DNA of 64,000 nt from Chondrus crispus. Its lineage: Eukaryota > Rhodophyta > Florideophyceae > Gigartinales > Gigartinaceae. A program made the translations under genes and the position numbers. This document shows, piece after piece, positions 23,141 through 32,400 of the stretch; position 1 is the stretch's first letter, and each line of letters starts with the position of its first letter. The notes beneath the pieces are model-generated. The model was not told the DNA's origin. It was given only the letters and a program-made list of their open reading frames with translations, and did no database searches. The stretch lies in contig NW_005178979.1 of assembly GCF_000350225.1 (NCBI RefSeq), positions 131,425 to 195,424 of the forward strand, read 5' to 3'.

Positions 23141-25216
23141 AATTAAAGGAAAATTCTTTAAAAAATGAGTCATCCCACCAACGTAAAAGGGTTAATCTAA
23201 AGGGCATTAACCAAGCCGACATAGAAGGGCTATTCTCACAATCACAAGCTTTTATATAAATTCTGACAATTAAAACACTGCAGACAACTCTACTTTCAGC
23301 ATGATGTCCTCACTTGCCAGATTTCGAGATGAATTTTCTCGATACAATCCAAGGAGAAATGTTATGTTCCAGAAAGAAATAAATCTATCTGACGGTTCAT
23401 TTCGTAATGGCTTTGAGATAGGAGTGCGCTCGCCGACAAGCCAAAAAACAATAGAAATGTCAGGCCCATAAATCACAACTTGGGCACTGTAATTGAATCA
23501 CGTCAAAAAAAGATGGGATCACCAATTCGCCGTCGTCGGCATAATTGGATCGTCTGTTTGCGGCCGTCGACAAGATTGGGTCATTTATTTGCTGCTCTCG
23601 CCGCACCATCGCGGCGCAGGCCTAAAAAGTATCTAGAATCCATACTAAAATTACTAATCTAGCTCGCCGCATAAGTAAAAATCGACCAAAGATCTTTACC
23701 GCCCAACATTCGAGCAACGGAGTCGAGGCAAGGCTGCGCCCGCCTTGACGTAGACGGGACAGACTCGGATTTTGCGGCCGAGTCTCTCCTGGGAGACCAG
23801 TCCCGTGGGGGATAGCGCAGAAAGATGTGCAACAGCATGTACCGGAGGTGCTGTGGTAGAGGGTCGAAAACGGGAAATAATTGAGCGAGGAGATAGGTAT
23901 AGGGATAGCCAATACGCAAAATGAAGGGGATGGGAAGCGCGAACAGGGGCAATCACGGACTTAAATAGCAGCCCTGAAGGAAACTAAAAGGGGTTCACCT
24001 GGGCGTGGAGACGTACCAGACCCTCGCCATAGTAGCTCTAGGATCTCAGAGGTGCGGCGTAATGCTGCTTTGCTTACGAAGGGGGGGTGGTGCCATTCCG
24101 ATGGGTGAAGTACCGCCGTTGGCCCTGGCCTACAGTACATCTACAATATAACTAGTGTAAGGAAGGCTGACAGCTACTAACCTAAGATTGGATCACCAAT
24201 AATATTGGATCCAAGGTTAGATGAACGACGGCTCACCTGTACTGTATGAAGCCCTACATCAGTTCATATCAATCGTACCATAACCTCGTATTATTACTAT
24301 CTTCAGTATAATGGAAGAATAGACAGATCTGTCTATTCTCTGGTCGCCCGGAAAGGGAAAATTGTGGTGGGATATAACGTGGTGCGATGTATACAAGGAT
24401 GTATAAAAACGAGGTTACGTGTCCAGCTATGTCACTTCTGATACCTGTCCAGCTAAGTATCCTCAGATACGGGCCCAGTTGTGTGTTCTTAGATATGTCC
24501 TACGCTTGACAAATGTATACAGCTATACACGCGTACAAAGAGCAAAATGAACTTGAAAAAGTACAGTACAGCACACGTGTATTGGCGGTACACTTGTGCT
24601 TATGCGCAAACCTTCCCGACTTTGAAAGCCTATCCCTTTGGTTGTGCCACCTGTCCTTTATGGGTGGCACAATCTCGCGTATTAAATTCAGCTACCTACA
24701 AGTTGGGGATCCTCGTAAAGGATCCCCATTTCCTAAACGGGCAAATGGTCAATTAAGCCTAATAGAGGCATCTTTATAGGTAGCAACCCCCTAAAAGCGT
24801 GATGAGGCCAGTTTTAGTCCCACTCGACTTGACGTCGAGTGGCAATATAAAAGGAAGACGAAACCGGCGAACGTCTCCGTCCTCATCATCTTCACTCTCA
24901 AAAACACCCGCACCACCCGCAGCAAACAGAAAAGGGCACGCCCTTCCGCCCCGCACCTAGAGCCAACTTGGCCTGCGCCCCCTCCCAAAACCCCTGCACA
25001 CCGCGCCTCCGTGGCCAGCGCTCACACGTGGCCACTCAACAATCCCGCCGTGGGATTATCGACACTTGCAAGTACGCGATTTCCCCCCGGACCCCGAATT
25101 AGAAACTGAAGACACAAATTGGTCAAGCGCGCGGTGAGAAATAATTACTGTGTAAGTTTTCTCGGTGTGCGATACCACACATACTACACGTGTGACCCCA
25201 TTAGGGGTATTTGTTT
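23141..25216. other. Gene-poor middle of copy A
   Basis: About 2 kb with only short overlapping frames. It includes GC-rich patches near 23,700-23,850, several small inverted repeats (for example a 22-bp perfect palindrome around AGATCT near 24,320 and GGGGATCC..GGATCCCC near 24,706-24,727) and the 26-bp tandem repeat. No protein motif is seen. Confidence 0.5.
24419..24496 (+). repeat. Three imperfect 26-bp tandem repeats (copy A)
   Basis: Units begin at 24419, 24445 and 24471, each with (G/T)(T/G)(C/G)TCCAGCT or a variant near the start and a (C/T)AGATA(C/T)-like end. The third unit is the most diverged. The same array is at 51463-51540. Confidence 0.75.
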
Positions 25217-25558
25217 ATGGCACGCCTTAAACGGGCTGCAAACGATCCCGCGGTACTACGCGAAGCCTCCGCAAAAATGCGACGCATTGCTGCTGCCACC
25301 TTCGCCGCCGCCGATCCCGACTTTGCCACCGCCGATCCCGACTTCGCCGCCGCCGATCCCGACTCCGCCGCTGCCGATCCTGATTCCGCCGCCACTAATC
25401 CCCATTGTTCTGCTCCCGATCTGGATTGCACCTCCGCCGACCGAGACATTCGCCCGCGGACGCCGGTCAGCACTGATTTTGACACGGACTCGAAGTGTAC
25501 AGAGTTTACAGGACCGCCACTTGTCCAATTAGAAGCCGAGGTGGAGGGGTGGTGTTGA
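25217..25558 (+). CDS. N-terminal ORF of two-finger protein, type 3, copy A
   Basis: ATG at 25217 gives M-A-R-L-K-R-A-A-N-D-P-A-V-L-R-E-A-S-A-K, the same N-terminal signature as the type 1 gene (M-E-R-L-K-R-P-S-N-H) and the gene on the other strand at 48582 (M-T-R-V-K-R-P-S-N-H). It continues with an A-D-P-D repeat coded by tandem GCCGATCCCGAC-like units, and ends at 25558 in the G-rich tract. The matching zinc fingers lie 0.9 kb downstream in another frame (26462-26941). This may be exon 1 of that gene, a truncated paralogue, or a separate short protein. Confidence 0.5.
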   Translation: MARLKRAANDPAVLREASAKMRRIAAATFAAADPDFATADPDFAAADPDSAAADPDSAATNPHCSAPDLDCTSADRDIRPRTPVSTDFDTDSKCTEFTGPPLVQLEAEVEGWC

Positions 25559-25625
25559 GGAGGGGTGGAGGGTTGGTGGGGAGGGGTGGAGGAGGATGGG
25601 GAGGGGTGGGAGGGGTGACGGGCGG
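25537..25625 (+). other. G-rich tract with quadruplex potential (copy A)
   Basis: About 90 bases contain more than ten runs of three or more G (GGAGGGG, GGGGAGGGG and so on) on the + strand. Such a tract can form G-quadruplexes. It begins at the end of the A-D-P-D ORF. Confidence 0.8.
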
Positions 25626-25883
25626 CGAGGGTGCACTCTTTCAGCAGACCGTCACATCAACAGGCACGCGTGTAAATGAGGTGACCGGTGATGGGTCGTC
25701 ACACAGTGTGTTACCTTGTGAAGAGAGAGGAAGGGATCTGCGGCGGCTCAGGTCCTTTCTACCTGGCACTTAGTCATGGTCAGCATTGATTGGCCCCTTT
25801 ATTCATATAGAAACACTATCTATACATGTTTAAAGCGAGGCAGATATACAGTGCGCGATATTATTAGAATTGGAATGGCTGTT

Positions 25884-26030
25884 CTACCTGGCGAATTTTC
25901 TCCCCTGTCTGCACAAATTTATTGTACTGTACAGGGGAGAAAATGCGCTGGCCGCTCTACCCGGCGAAATTTCTCCCCTGTGTGTACAATTTTATTGTAC
26001 TGTACAGGGGCGAAAATCCGCTGGGTGGAA
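25884..26030 (+). repeat. Two tandem 73-bp hairpin units (copy A)
   Basis: Units start at 25884 and 25957. Each holds an inverted repeat pairing TTTCTCCCCTGT with ACAGGGG(A/C)GAAA around an ATTGTACTGTAC core. The same pair is at 52928-53074. Confidence 0.88.
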
Positions 26031-26461
26031 CGGCCCTCTCAGGGCGCGAAAAGTTCGAGATCCGTGGGCGAAATCAGGAATGGCCCACTGGGACCACTCG
26101 CAAGACTGAATATACTGTATTACCCCACGCCTTTCCCCCTTAAAAGCCGGCGACATAGTGGTGGCCGCCAAACCCAACAGACCCTCATCTACCTGTTTCT
26201 AAAAAGGATTGGGGGTAATTTACAGTATGCCAGGCGACGTGATTCGGGGGCATCCCGTCGGCAAAAACGCTCCGATCAGGCTCAAAGTTCCTAATGGCCA
26301 TGGCACACGTACATCTACAAGTTTTATCACAGAGTTTGGAAACATCCAATTGCGTTAATAATGCAACTTCATTTACGCAGTTCGTGCCAAACGGAATCTT
26401 TATATTTCCTCACTGGGTTTTACGCATCCGACCGAGAATTGATTTCTTTCTGCGAGTCTGA

Positions 26462-26941
26462 TCGCGTTTCCCTTGCTGCATACTTGTATTCGAATTGGCG
26501 CTTGTTGTATGCGCCGTCTACACGCCGCCCACCCATCATCATGGCGACTCAACCGCCTCCCGATCCGCCTCCAGCGCTTCGTCGACCATCGATCTCGTCG
26601 ACGAGGGAGATACTTCCCCGGTCCCTGAATTCCGAGCGCGCCACATTGCGCGCGTGGCAGAGCAGCGCGCACGTTGCCGACGTAACCCGCCTCCACGCAA
26701 GAGAACGATGTACACTTGTCGCCCGTGCGCACGTTCTTTCACCTCGCAGCGACAACTTTCCTTTCACGAGGCGAGTGGCCGACACGCGCGAGCACAAATC
26801 TGCCTCCAGGATCTCGCCCCTCGACTACAGTGTCAGCTCTGCGATCCCCCGTTTGCTGACAGGCATAATTTTGATTCCCACAAGCGCTCCCGGATCCACT
26901 TTAGAAACGCCCGTCGTCAGCACGAAGCCCACCAAAATTAG
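26462..26941 (+). CDS. Two-finger C2H2 domain ORF, type 3, copy A
   Basis: The frame is open from 26462 to the stop at 26939-26941; no early ATG, so a spliced or non-ATG start is needed. It has F-R-A-R-H-I-A-R-V-A-E-Q-R-A-R-C, the conserved block also seen in type 1, then two fingers: finger 1 Y-T-C-R-P-C with H-x5-H (about 26711-26780), finger 2 L-Q-C-Q-L-C with H-x5-H (about 26828-26905). Both have C-x2-C-x12-H-x5-H spacing. This is the only family member with the block and both fingers in one uninterrupted frame. A likely nucleic-acid-binding protein; partner and target are unknown. Confidence 0.65.
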   Translation, partial: SRFPCCILVFELALVVCAVYTPPTHHHGDSTASRSASSASSTIDLVDEGDTSPVPEFRARHIARVAEQRARCRRNPPPRKRTMYTCRPCARSFTSQRQLSFHEASGRHARAQICLQDLAPRLQCQLCDPPFADRHNFDSHKRSRIHFRNARRQHEAHQN

Positions 26942-27001
26942 AATATCTCTCTGTGAAAAACAGGGCGAGCAATTTTAAATTTTCTTACGGTACCCTAAAT
27001 T

Positions 27002-27225
27002 GACACCTGTCTGCCCCCCCCCTCTCGCCCTCTCAAACACACGTGTCTAAGGCTCCAGTACAGGACACCTGTCCGCTCCCCCCTCTGGCCTTCTCAAGCA
27101 CACGTGTCTGAGGCTACAGAGAACACCTGCCCCCCCTTTTGCCGTCTCAAACACACGTGTCTAAGGCTACACTACAGGACACCTGTCTCCCAGCTCCCCT
27201 CCATCAAACACCGGTTTGAGACTAA
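27002..27225 (+). repeat. Minisatellite, ~61-bp unit, about four copies (copy A)
   Basis: Units begin GACACCTGTC, run through a C-rich stretch and CACACGTGTCTAAGGCT, and end CAGTACAG or a variant. Copy B has about six units, which accounts for its extra ~123 bp. Confidence 0.92.
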
Positions 27226-27456
27226 ACAAAAGCAGACACTTGTCCTTCCTCCTTCCACAGCGGCTATTGCTAAACAATTTGTTACCCATAAGCAGTATCG
27301 TCTTTGATTATAACAATACTAATTAACGCTATTATGGTAACGTTAGAAGTAATAAGGACAACCCTTGACGGCTACCGTCCGTCTTCCTCGGCGCAAGCCG
27401 ACATTAAAGCCGCTTTAGCGACTGTCATTTCTCAAGACCCTCAAACATCTAATGAG

Positions 27457-27490
27457 GAATGCGTCGACACCCTAGGGTGTTGACGCATTC
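27457..27490. repeat. Terminal palindrome of copy A
   Basis: Seventeen-base arms with one mismatched pair meet at CCTAGG (centre 27473/27474). The similarity to copy B ends with this palindrome; in copy B it is three pairs longer. Confidence 0.93.
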
Positions 27491-27560
27491 TATTTCAATT
27501 GTAGGAGCTAAACTACTATGAAAAAAAGCTCAAAAAAGCAAAGAAAAATAAAATTCGGAT
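27491..27560. other. AT-rich junction right of copy A
   Basis: A short A-rich sequence unlike the right flank of copy B. No feature is seen. Confidence 0.4.
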
Positions 27561-28920
27561 ATAATAAATAAAATGACTCCTAGTCGAGAACTAAATGCTC
27601 GATCGTACAATTCTGATGATAGCATAGGAGGTTGTAGCTTCGATCGCACAAGGTCTGATGGCGGTAGAAGAGGATGTGGCGTAAAAAGGCCATTTTGAGG
27701 GCATGGCGTCGTCGGCGACTGCGACAACCGGGGAACCACGGGGCCAATTTCGAATGTTGAAGTTGCAGAACGTGGCCGATAACGTCCTCTCCTTAATCAT
27801 ACTATTCAAACGGATGACACATAGTACACTGACAGGGCATCCTAATGACGAAAAACACTTAAAATAGGCTCCATGGCTCCTTGTAGTGCGCAATGGAACT
27901 TTTTCCCGAATTTGGAAAGTTTCCATTGCGCACTTAACCGCTTAATGGCAACAGTAGGGATATGTACCGTTAAACATGCTCCCACTGCCAATATTCAACA
28001 ACTTTCTGGGTTTGGTACGAAAGTCAGACGAATGTTCTTCCTCTTGTTCGAGAAACTGGCTTGATCCTGCACCGAATGAATCATCAACATGGAGCATGAC
28101 GATATTCGGTACTTGATTCTGATGTTCACGCCGATACAGCAGGCACATTTCGACAGTACAGCATCTCAATTTCAACTTCTCTTCGTGATGATCTCTATAC
28201 GCGATGAACCAATGAAGGCCTGACTCAGGAACCCCATATAGAGGTTTGATGGCACGGAGTACTTTGCTTGCCGGAAGATTCATCTCATGGACTGGCTCTA
28301 GATAAACTTCCCAATTGAGTTTAGAAGTGCTCTGTACGTATGCCTGAGTGATGTCTCGAATATACGCTTCACCCTCGAGATTCATTACCGCAATTGTCAA
28401 CGCTATACGTTCTCCCATCTTAGAAATTGTAGGCGCTTTAGTCGGAATTTTCCGTGCACTGAAGTCCCGATAATTCTAAGCGACCAGCCTGGATTTTTCC
28501 ATGACTGATCCATCCTCCTTTGGCTTCAATGAGTCTACCCAGCTTGTGCCATATATTCCGCAGCCCTTAGGTACGGTGTCGCGGTTGACGACTTCGAACA
28601 CGTTCTCATCGACCAGTCCTTTCACTTCCCTCGCCCTCGACTGCTCAAACGTATGATTAACGTATGAGAGAACTGGGTGGTGTAGAGTTTTTCTCCTGTC
28701 CCACAGAAGTATCATTCGCCAACCGGGCGTAGCGACGAGCCCCATGCCTCGAGTGTTCGGGACGGCTTTTGGTCGTCCCATCTGAGCGCCTCGAAGGCGG
28801 CGGCTGTCCAATCCGAGGTCTGTTCCAAATTCCGGTTTGGGCTGCGCCACTCATTGGCGATGTGTCTGGCAAGTCCGCCAACCCTGTTGGGGGAACCTGA
28901 GATAGGAGAGGTGGATACTG
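27561..28920 (-). mobile_element. Copia-3 fragment (RT region), broken
   Basis: On the - strand the RT start (about 28640-28476: F-E-Q-S-R-A-R-E-V-K-G-L) and RT core (28418-27942: D-I-T-Q-A-Y-V-Q-S, K-P-L-Y-G-V-P-E-S, H-V-D-D) are clear Copia signatures. It differs from Copia-1 and Copia-4, so it is another lineage. Gag, integrase, RNase H and LTRs are not found here. It is broken in several places and is cut off on its 5' side at the Gypsy-1 insertion. Confidence 0.82.
27885..27934. repeat. Hairpin with 14-bp perfect arms
   Basis: AGTGCGCAATGGAA at 27885-27898 pairs exactly with TTCCATTGCGCACT at 27921-27934 across a 22-base loop. Confidence 0.93.
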
Positions 28921-28925
28921 TACCG
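28921..28925. repeat. Left target-site duplication of Gypsy-1 (TACCG)
   Basis: TACCG stands directly before the left LTR and again directly after the right LTR (42074-42078). Five bases is the usual size for Gypsy integrases. Confidence 0.93.
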
Positions 28926-29608
28926 TGTAGTATAACCCCCCCTGGGGCTTTTTTAGTTAGATTAGATCAACAACGGATCTAGTGCTGTAGAGCCCGATGC
29001 TCTACAGTACCACTGCGCGTGGCCACGTGTACCCCTCGGGTACAAGGCACACGCGCGCACACGTTTACACGTGTATCGCGCGGGACGGAAGCGCGCACAC
29101 ATGTGTACTGTCAGCCCCGATGGCTGACAGTATTACAGTACGGTCCGAACTGTACTACAGTAGTCCACTACAGTACTTCGGTACTGTAGAGTTGTACATT
29201 GTTTTGTATATTAAATATGGAGCGGACCGGCGGCGGTGGAGGAGGACAAGGACGGACTTGTCACCCACCGACCGTCAAGGTCCGACTTCCCGGTTATTCT
29301 AAGGTAACGCTCGCTAATTATCTTAGAAGCGGCACCGAGCGCGGGTTGAGGACGCGCGCGGTACTCCCACGAGCCGGCTCCGCCTTCGCCCGTCGGTACT
29401 GGATCGTTACCCAGTACCGCGCCGGGGCGTCGAGGCGTCGAACCGCTCGCGCGTACCGGCGTCCTCCCCGTTCCCGCTCTACCACGCTAGCCGGGCCCGC
29501 TGCCCGGTGCCGTTAGCTGGTGTCCCGCTTCACCTCCGTCTTCCCGATCGACAAGGGTCTCGGTCGAACTGTGCATACACCCCTATCGCTGGGGGTGTTT
29601 ATGCTACA
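28926..29608 (+). repeat. Gypsy-1 left (5') LTR
   Basis: 683 bp, matching 41391-42073 at ~98%. It contains the hairpin array (28985-29190) and a TATA-like TGTATATTAAATAT at 29206-29219. Confidence 0.96.
28985..29190 (+). promoter_or_regulatory. Hairpin array in the U3 part of the Gypsy-1 LTR
   Basis: Successive inverted repeats: CTGTAGAGC / GCTCTACAG (28985-29007), CTGTCAGCC / GGCTGACAG (about 29108-29130), both around a five-base CCGAT loop; an imperfect CAGTACGG stem; and CTACAGTAC-TTCG-GTACTGTAG (29168-29189) with a C(TTCG)G loop. They lie just upstream of the TATA-like sequence, so by position they are in U3. Equivalent arrays are in the LTRs at 41450-41655, 46359-46495 and 59649-59833. 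Confidence 0.8.
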
Positions 29609-29689
29609 GTGGTCTCCCGACCTAGAAGACCCTGGAGTCCGATCTCCGAGAAGACTTCCGCTTCCCTCTGCGAACCGATCGCGTCGAGA

Positions 29690-31983
29690 TGAGCCAAGAG
29701 TTTGAGCCCTCGATCCGCTCCGAAGCGGCGGATCTGAGTCCGGCCGCTGTGCAGTCCCCATCCGCCCCGTCGGGCGACGGCGACGCAGGTCCTCGTGACC
29801 GCGAACCGTCGCTCGGATCCTCCGAGGAAAGAGCGGCGGCGATGTTCGAACGCATAGCCGAATACATCGAGGAAGTCCGTACTTCCTTCGGATCGATGTA
29901 TCGGACCATGTATACAATCGATGTATGGCCGAACTCCGCTCCCTGCGTGAAGGGAGGTTCGATAGAGTGACGCAGTCCTTAGAGAATCTCCGAGCACTGA
30001 TCGACGAGTTACACTCGCGGATAGTGCTCGTCGAAGACTCCCGTTTCGCCTCGCCCGGACCGTCCGAGCAAGGTCGTCCTGAGAGGCCGGCCTCGGTGAG
30101 ACGACCCGAGGACCGAACCTCTCCGTCCGCAGAGCAATTGGGGGCGTTCGCGCACCTCTCCGCTGAGCTCGACGCCACTCGTCGGCGTGCTCGTGACATG
30201 GAACGTACCATGGCCGAAAGGCTACCCGGTGCCCCCTCGAGAGGGCCCGGTGGTACCGTACCTCCGAGCGCCGCCGCCCCCGAAGGTTGGCGTCCGACTG
30301 GTGCCGCTACCAGTCGGACTGCAGAAGGAAGCCGTCCTCCGATAGACGCGAACTTCGCGTCTGAGACCCAAGCCTTGCCGCCTATCCCCGGAAGTAGGCG
30401 GCAAGTGGACCGCGTATCGTACGCGGACGAACAGGACCGTGGAAGAGCCGGCCGCGGATCCGGAGAACCGATGTTCTCCGTCGATCCCCGCTGGGGCGGC
30501 TACCCGCCGGCGAGTTACGCCGAGCATCCAGGTCCGGTCGTCGTCCGTACGCTACTGGTTACCTCCTTCGGCACGCTGGGTCCCGCTGAACCTGGGCTCG
30601 AGCCGGTACATACGATGATCCAGGAGTTCAGTGCCGTTGCTGACTATCGTATGTATCGCTTGGATAACACCTCGAGGCTCGTTACCTCGGGTGACGCGGG
30701 ACGGATCGCGAAGTACGTCCAACGCTGTCGTGGGATCCGTCCCACGATGCGCAGCTTCGACGGTACCGAACCGATCCAGCTGCTGCCGTTTTTGAAGGAT
30801 ATCCGAATCACCTTCAACTCGCAACACCTGACCGAAGGTGTTGCGGTACGAGTCCTCGCTCACTTCCTCGATCGCGACGCGGAGCGCCTGTATACGAGTT
30901 ATACGATGCGTGGCCTCCGCGCCGGCCAGCTTCATGACGACGTGAGCTGGCCGGGGCTCGTGAATCAATTCTTAAAACGCTACCTCACGGACGACGTGTT
31001 AGGTTAAGCGTACGACGCTGTCGCTACGGCGTGACAGCAATCGCATGAGACGGAAAGCACGTTTGCTGACCGACTCGAGACTGCCGCGTTCCGCGATGCA
31101 CGGCAGTCTTCTCCGAACAGTCCCTCGCGCACTACTTCGTGCGGGGACTTGCACCGGCAACCCGTGCCGCAGTATCCGAAACTGTGCAAAGGCTGCCAGG
31201 CAGGCAGAAGACCGATCTTCCGACCATCCGCCGAATCGCCACGGCGGAAGGTACACCGTACCGCGCTCGGCGCGGTTTACCTCTGCCGGATTCGAAACCG
31301 GCAGGGACGGCTGGCAGGACTACGAAGTCCGCCGCGACAAGTTCGCCCGCCTCGACCCTCCATATCGGGGAGAATGAGTGGCAGGCCGACCCTGTCCTCA
31401 TTACGTAAGGAGCAGGGCCCGTGGGGGCACGAACCCCCTCACCGATGTCGACCGGAACAACATCGAGTTACGCGACCGCGTTCGCGGCCACTCCAAGAGT
31501 GGCAAGGGGTATGGACCCCCGGGTCGCAGAGCTCGACATATCGAACCGAGATGCAGGAGGCGAAGCGCCTCGCGTGCCCCTCCTCACCGATGAGGAGGCG
31601 CGGCACGCGGGGACCTTCGCCTCAACGGACGGCAGCGCGTACGTGTGCTGGCTATGCCGTACGTACGAGCATGCCATGTACGCGTGCCCGTTCCTGTCGC
31701 CGGAACAACGAATATTCACGGCGTACAGGAACTACCGCTACCACATGGAGACGCGCCCCGGTGCGCGTAATCTCCTTCGGCAAGCGGCGGGCGAGGGCCG
31801 TCCCCTACGTCAAGGTTTCCCGAACCGATCGGGTGGGGGCGCACGCTTCGCCCCCCGTGGAGGCGGGTACCGTCGTAACGAAGTCGATCGTCGGGATCGA
31901 CCCGCTTACCGGCAGGCGGACACATGGTACCCCCGTCAAGGAGAAAGAGGGGACCGAGACCGTTCTCGGTTACCCTAACAGGT
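29690..31983 (+). pseudogene. Gypsy-1 gag region
   Basis: Begins at ATG 29690 and continues through a long open stretch (29925-31007) rich in charged residues. A zinc knuckle (C-W-L-C-R-T-Y-E-H-A-M-Y-A-C, spacing C-x2-C-x4-H-x4-C) lies at about 31648-31689, followed by an R/G-rich tail. The region is broken in about three places. The start is homologous to the gag start of Gypsy-3. Confidence 0.8.
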
Positions 31984-32400
31984 ACAAAATGCGATAATGT
32001 ACCTGCAAGACTGGATAGAGGATCCGTACCCTCTACCCACAGAGGGTCACGAAGGCGAGCCGACTCGCTTCGTCCCCCATATCCTGCGACGACCGGACGC
32101 TGCAGGTCAAGGCCCGGAAGTACCCGAATACTTCGCCAGGGCCGCTGAGCCGCAGTGGGGGAATCGTCCCGACCCACGCGGACGGCTACCCGAAGAAGAC
32201 CTGGCCGTCGATAGCCAGGAGGTTAGCTCCGATAGCACAGGTAGTTCGAAAAAAGGGTAAAGACGGCTACGTACACGCTGTCGCGTGAGCCGTCTCTTCC
32301 CCACGAACTAGACCCGACCCCGCGTGCTCGCCAAAGACACGGGGGGTATTGTCCGATAATACATCCCCCGCTACCGGAAGCGAACACGGGAGCTCCTGTA
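31984..32400 (+). other. Spacer between gag and protease of Gypsy-1
   Basis: A short open frame (31997-32260, 87 codons) and a serine-rich end are present. No domain is recognised. It is probably part of the element's gag-pol linker. Confidence 0.4.

Larger units (their letters stand above)
21897..27490 (+). mobile_element. Duplicated 5.6-kb unit, copy A (putative novel element)
   Basis: The segment matches 48941-54657 in the same orientation at a constant offset of 27,044 from the left edge to the minisatellite. The left edge is sharp at GTGCTGAGTTGG; the right edge falls in a terminal palindrome. Outside these limits the flanks share nothing. Differences seen are about five in the first 200 bp and about ten in the last ~900 bp, plus minisatellite length; the middle ~4.5 kb shows none. 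It holds two genes of a two-finger protein family, a 26-bp repeat, a G-rich tract, tandem hairpins and the minisatellite. No transposase, RT or LTR is seen. It could be a mobile element, a segmental duplication or an assembly duplication. Confidence 0.85.

Noticed and set aside
23622-23956. Three overlapping - strand ORFs of 86-97 codons in copy A (and copy B)
   Set aside because: Three frames are open together, with no motif and no tie to the zinc-finger family.
25201-25532. Overlapping proline-rich and alanine/serine-rich ORFs on both strands around the A-D-P-D repeat
   Set aside because: They are mirror translations of the same tandem GCCGATCCCGAC repeat; only the frame with the family N-terminal signature is kept.
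21897-27490. Helitron as an explanation for the duplicated unit
   Set aside because: A hairpin lies at one end, but there is no 5' TC start, no CTRR end and no Rep/helicase; kept only as an analogy.
29339-29520. ORFs crossing the Gypsy LTR end
   Set aside because: They are LTR sequence read in frame by chance; gag begins after the LTR and the primer-binding-like site.
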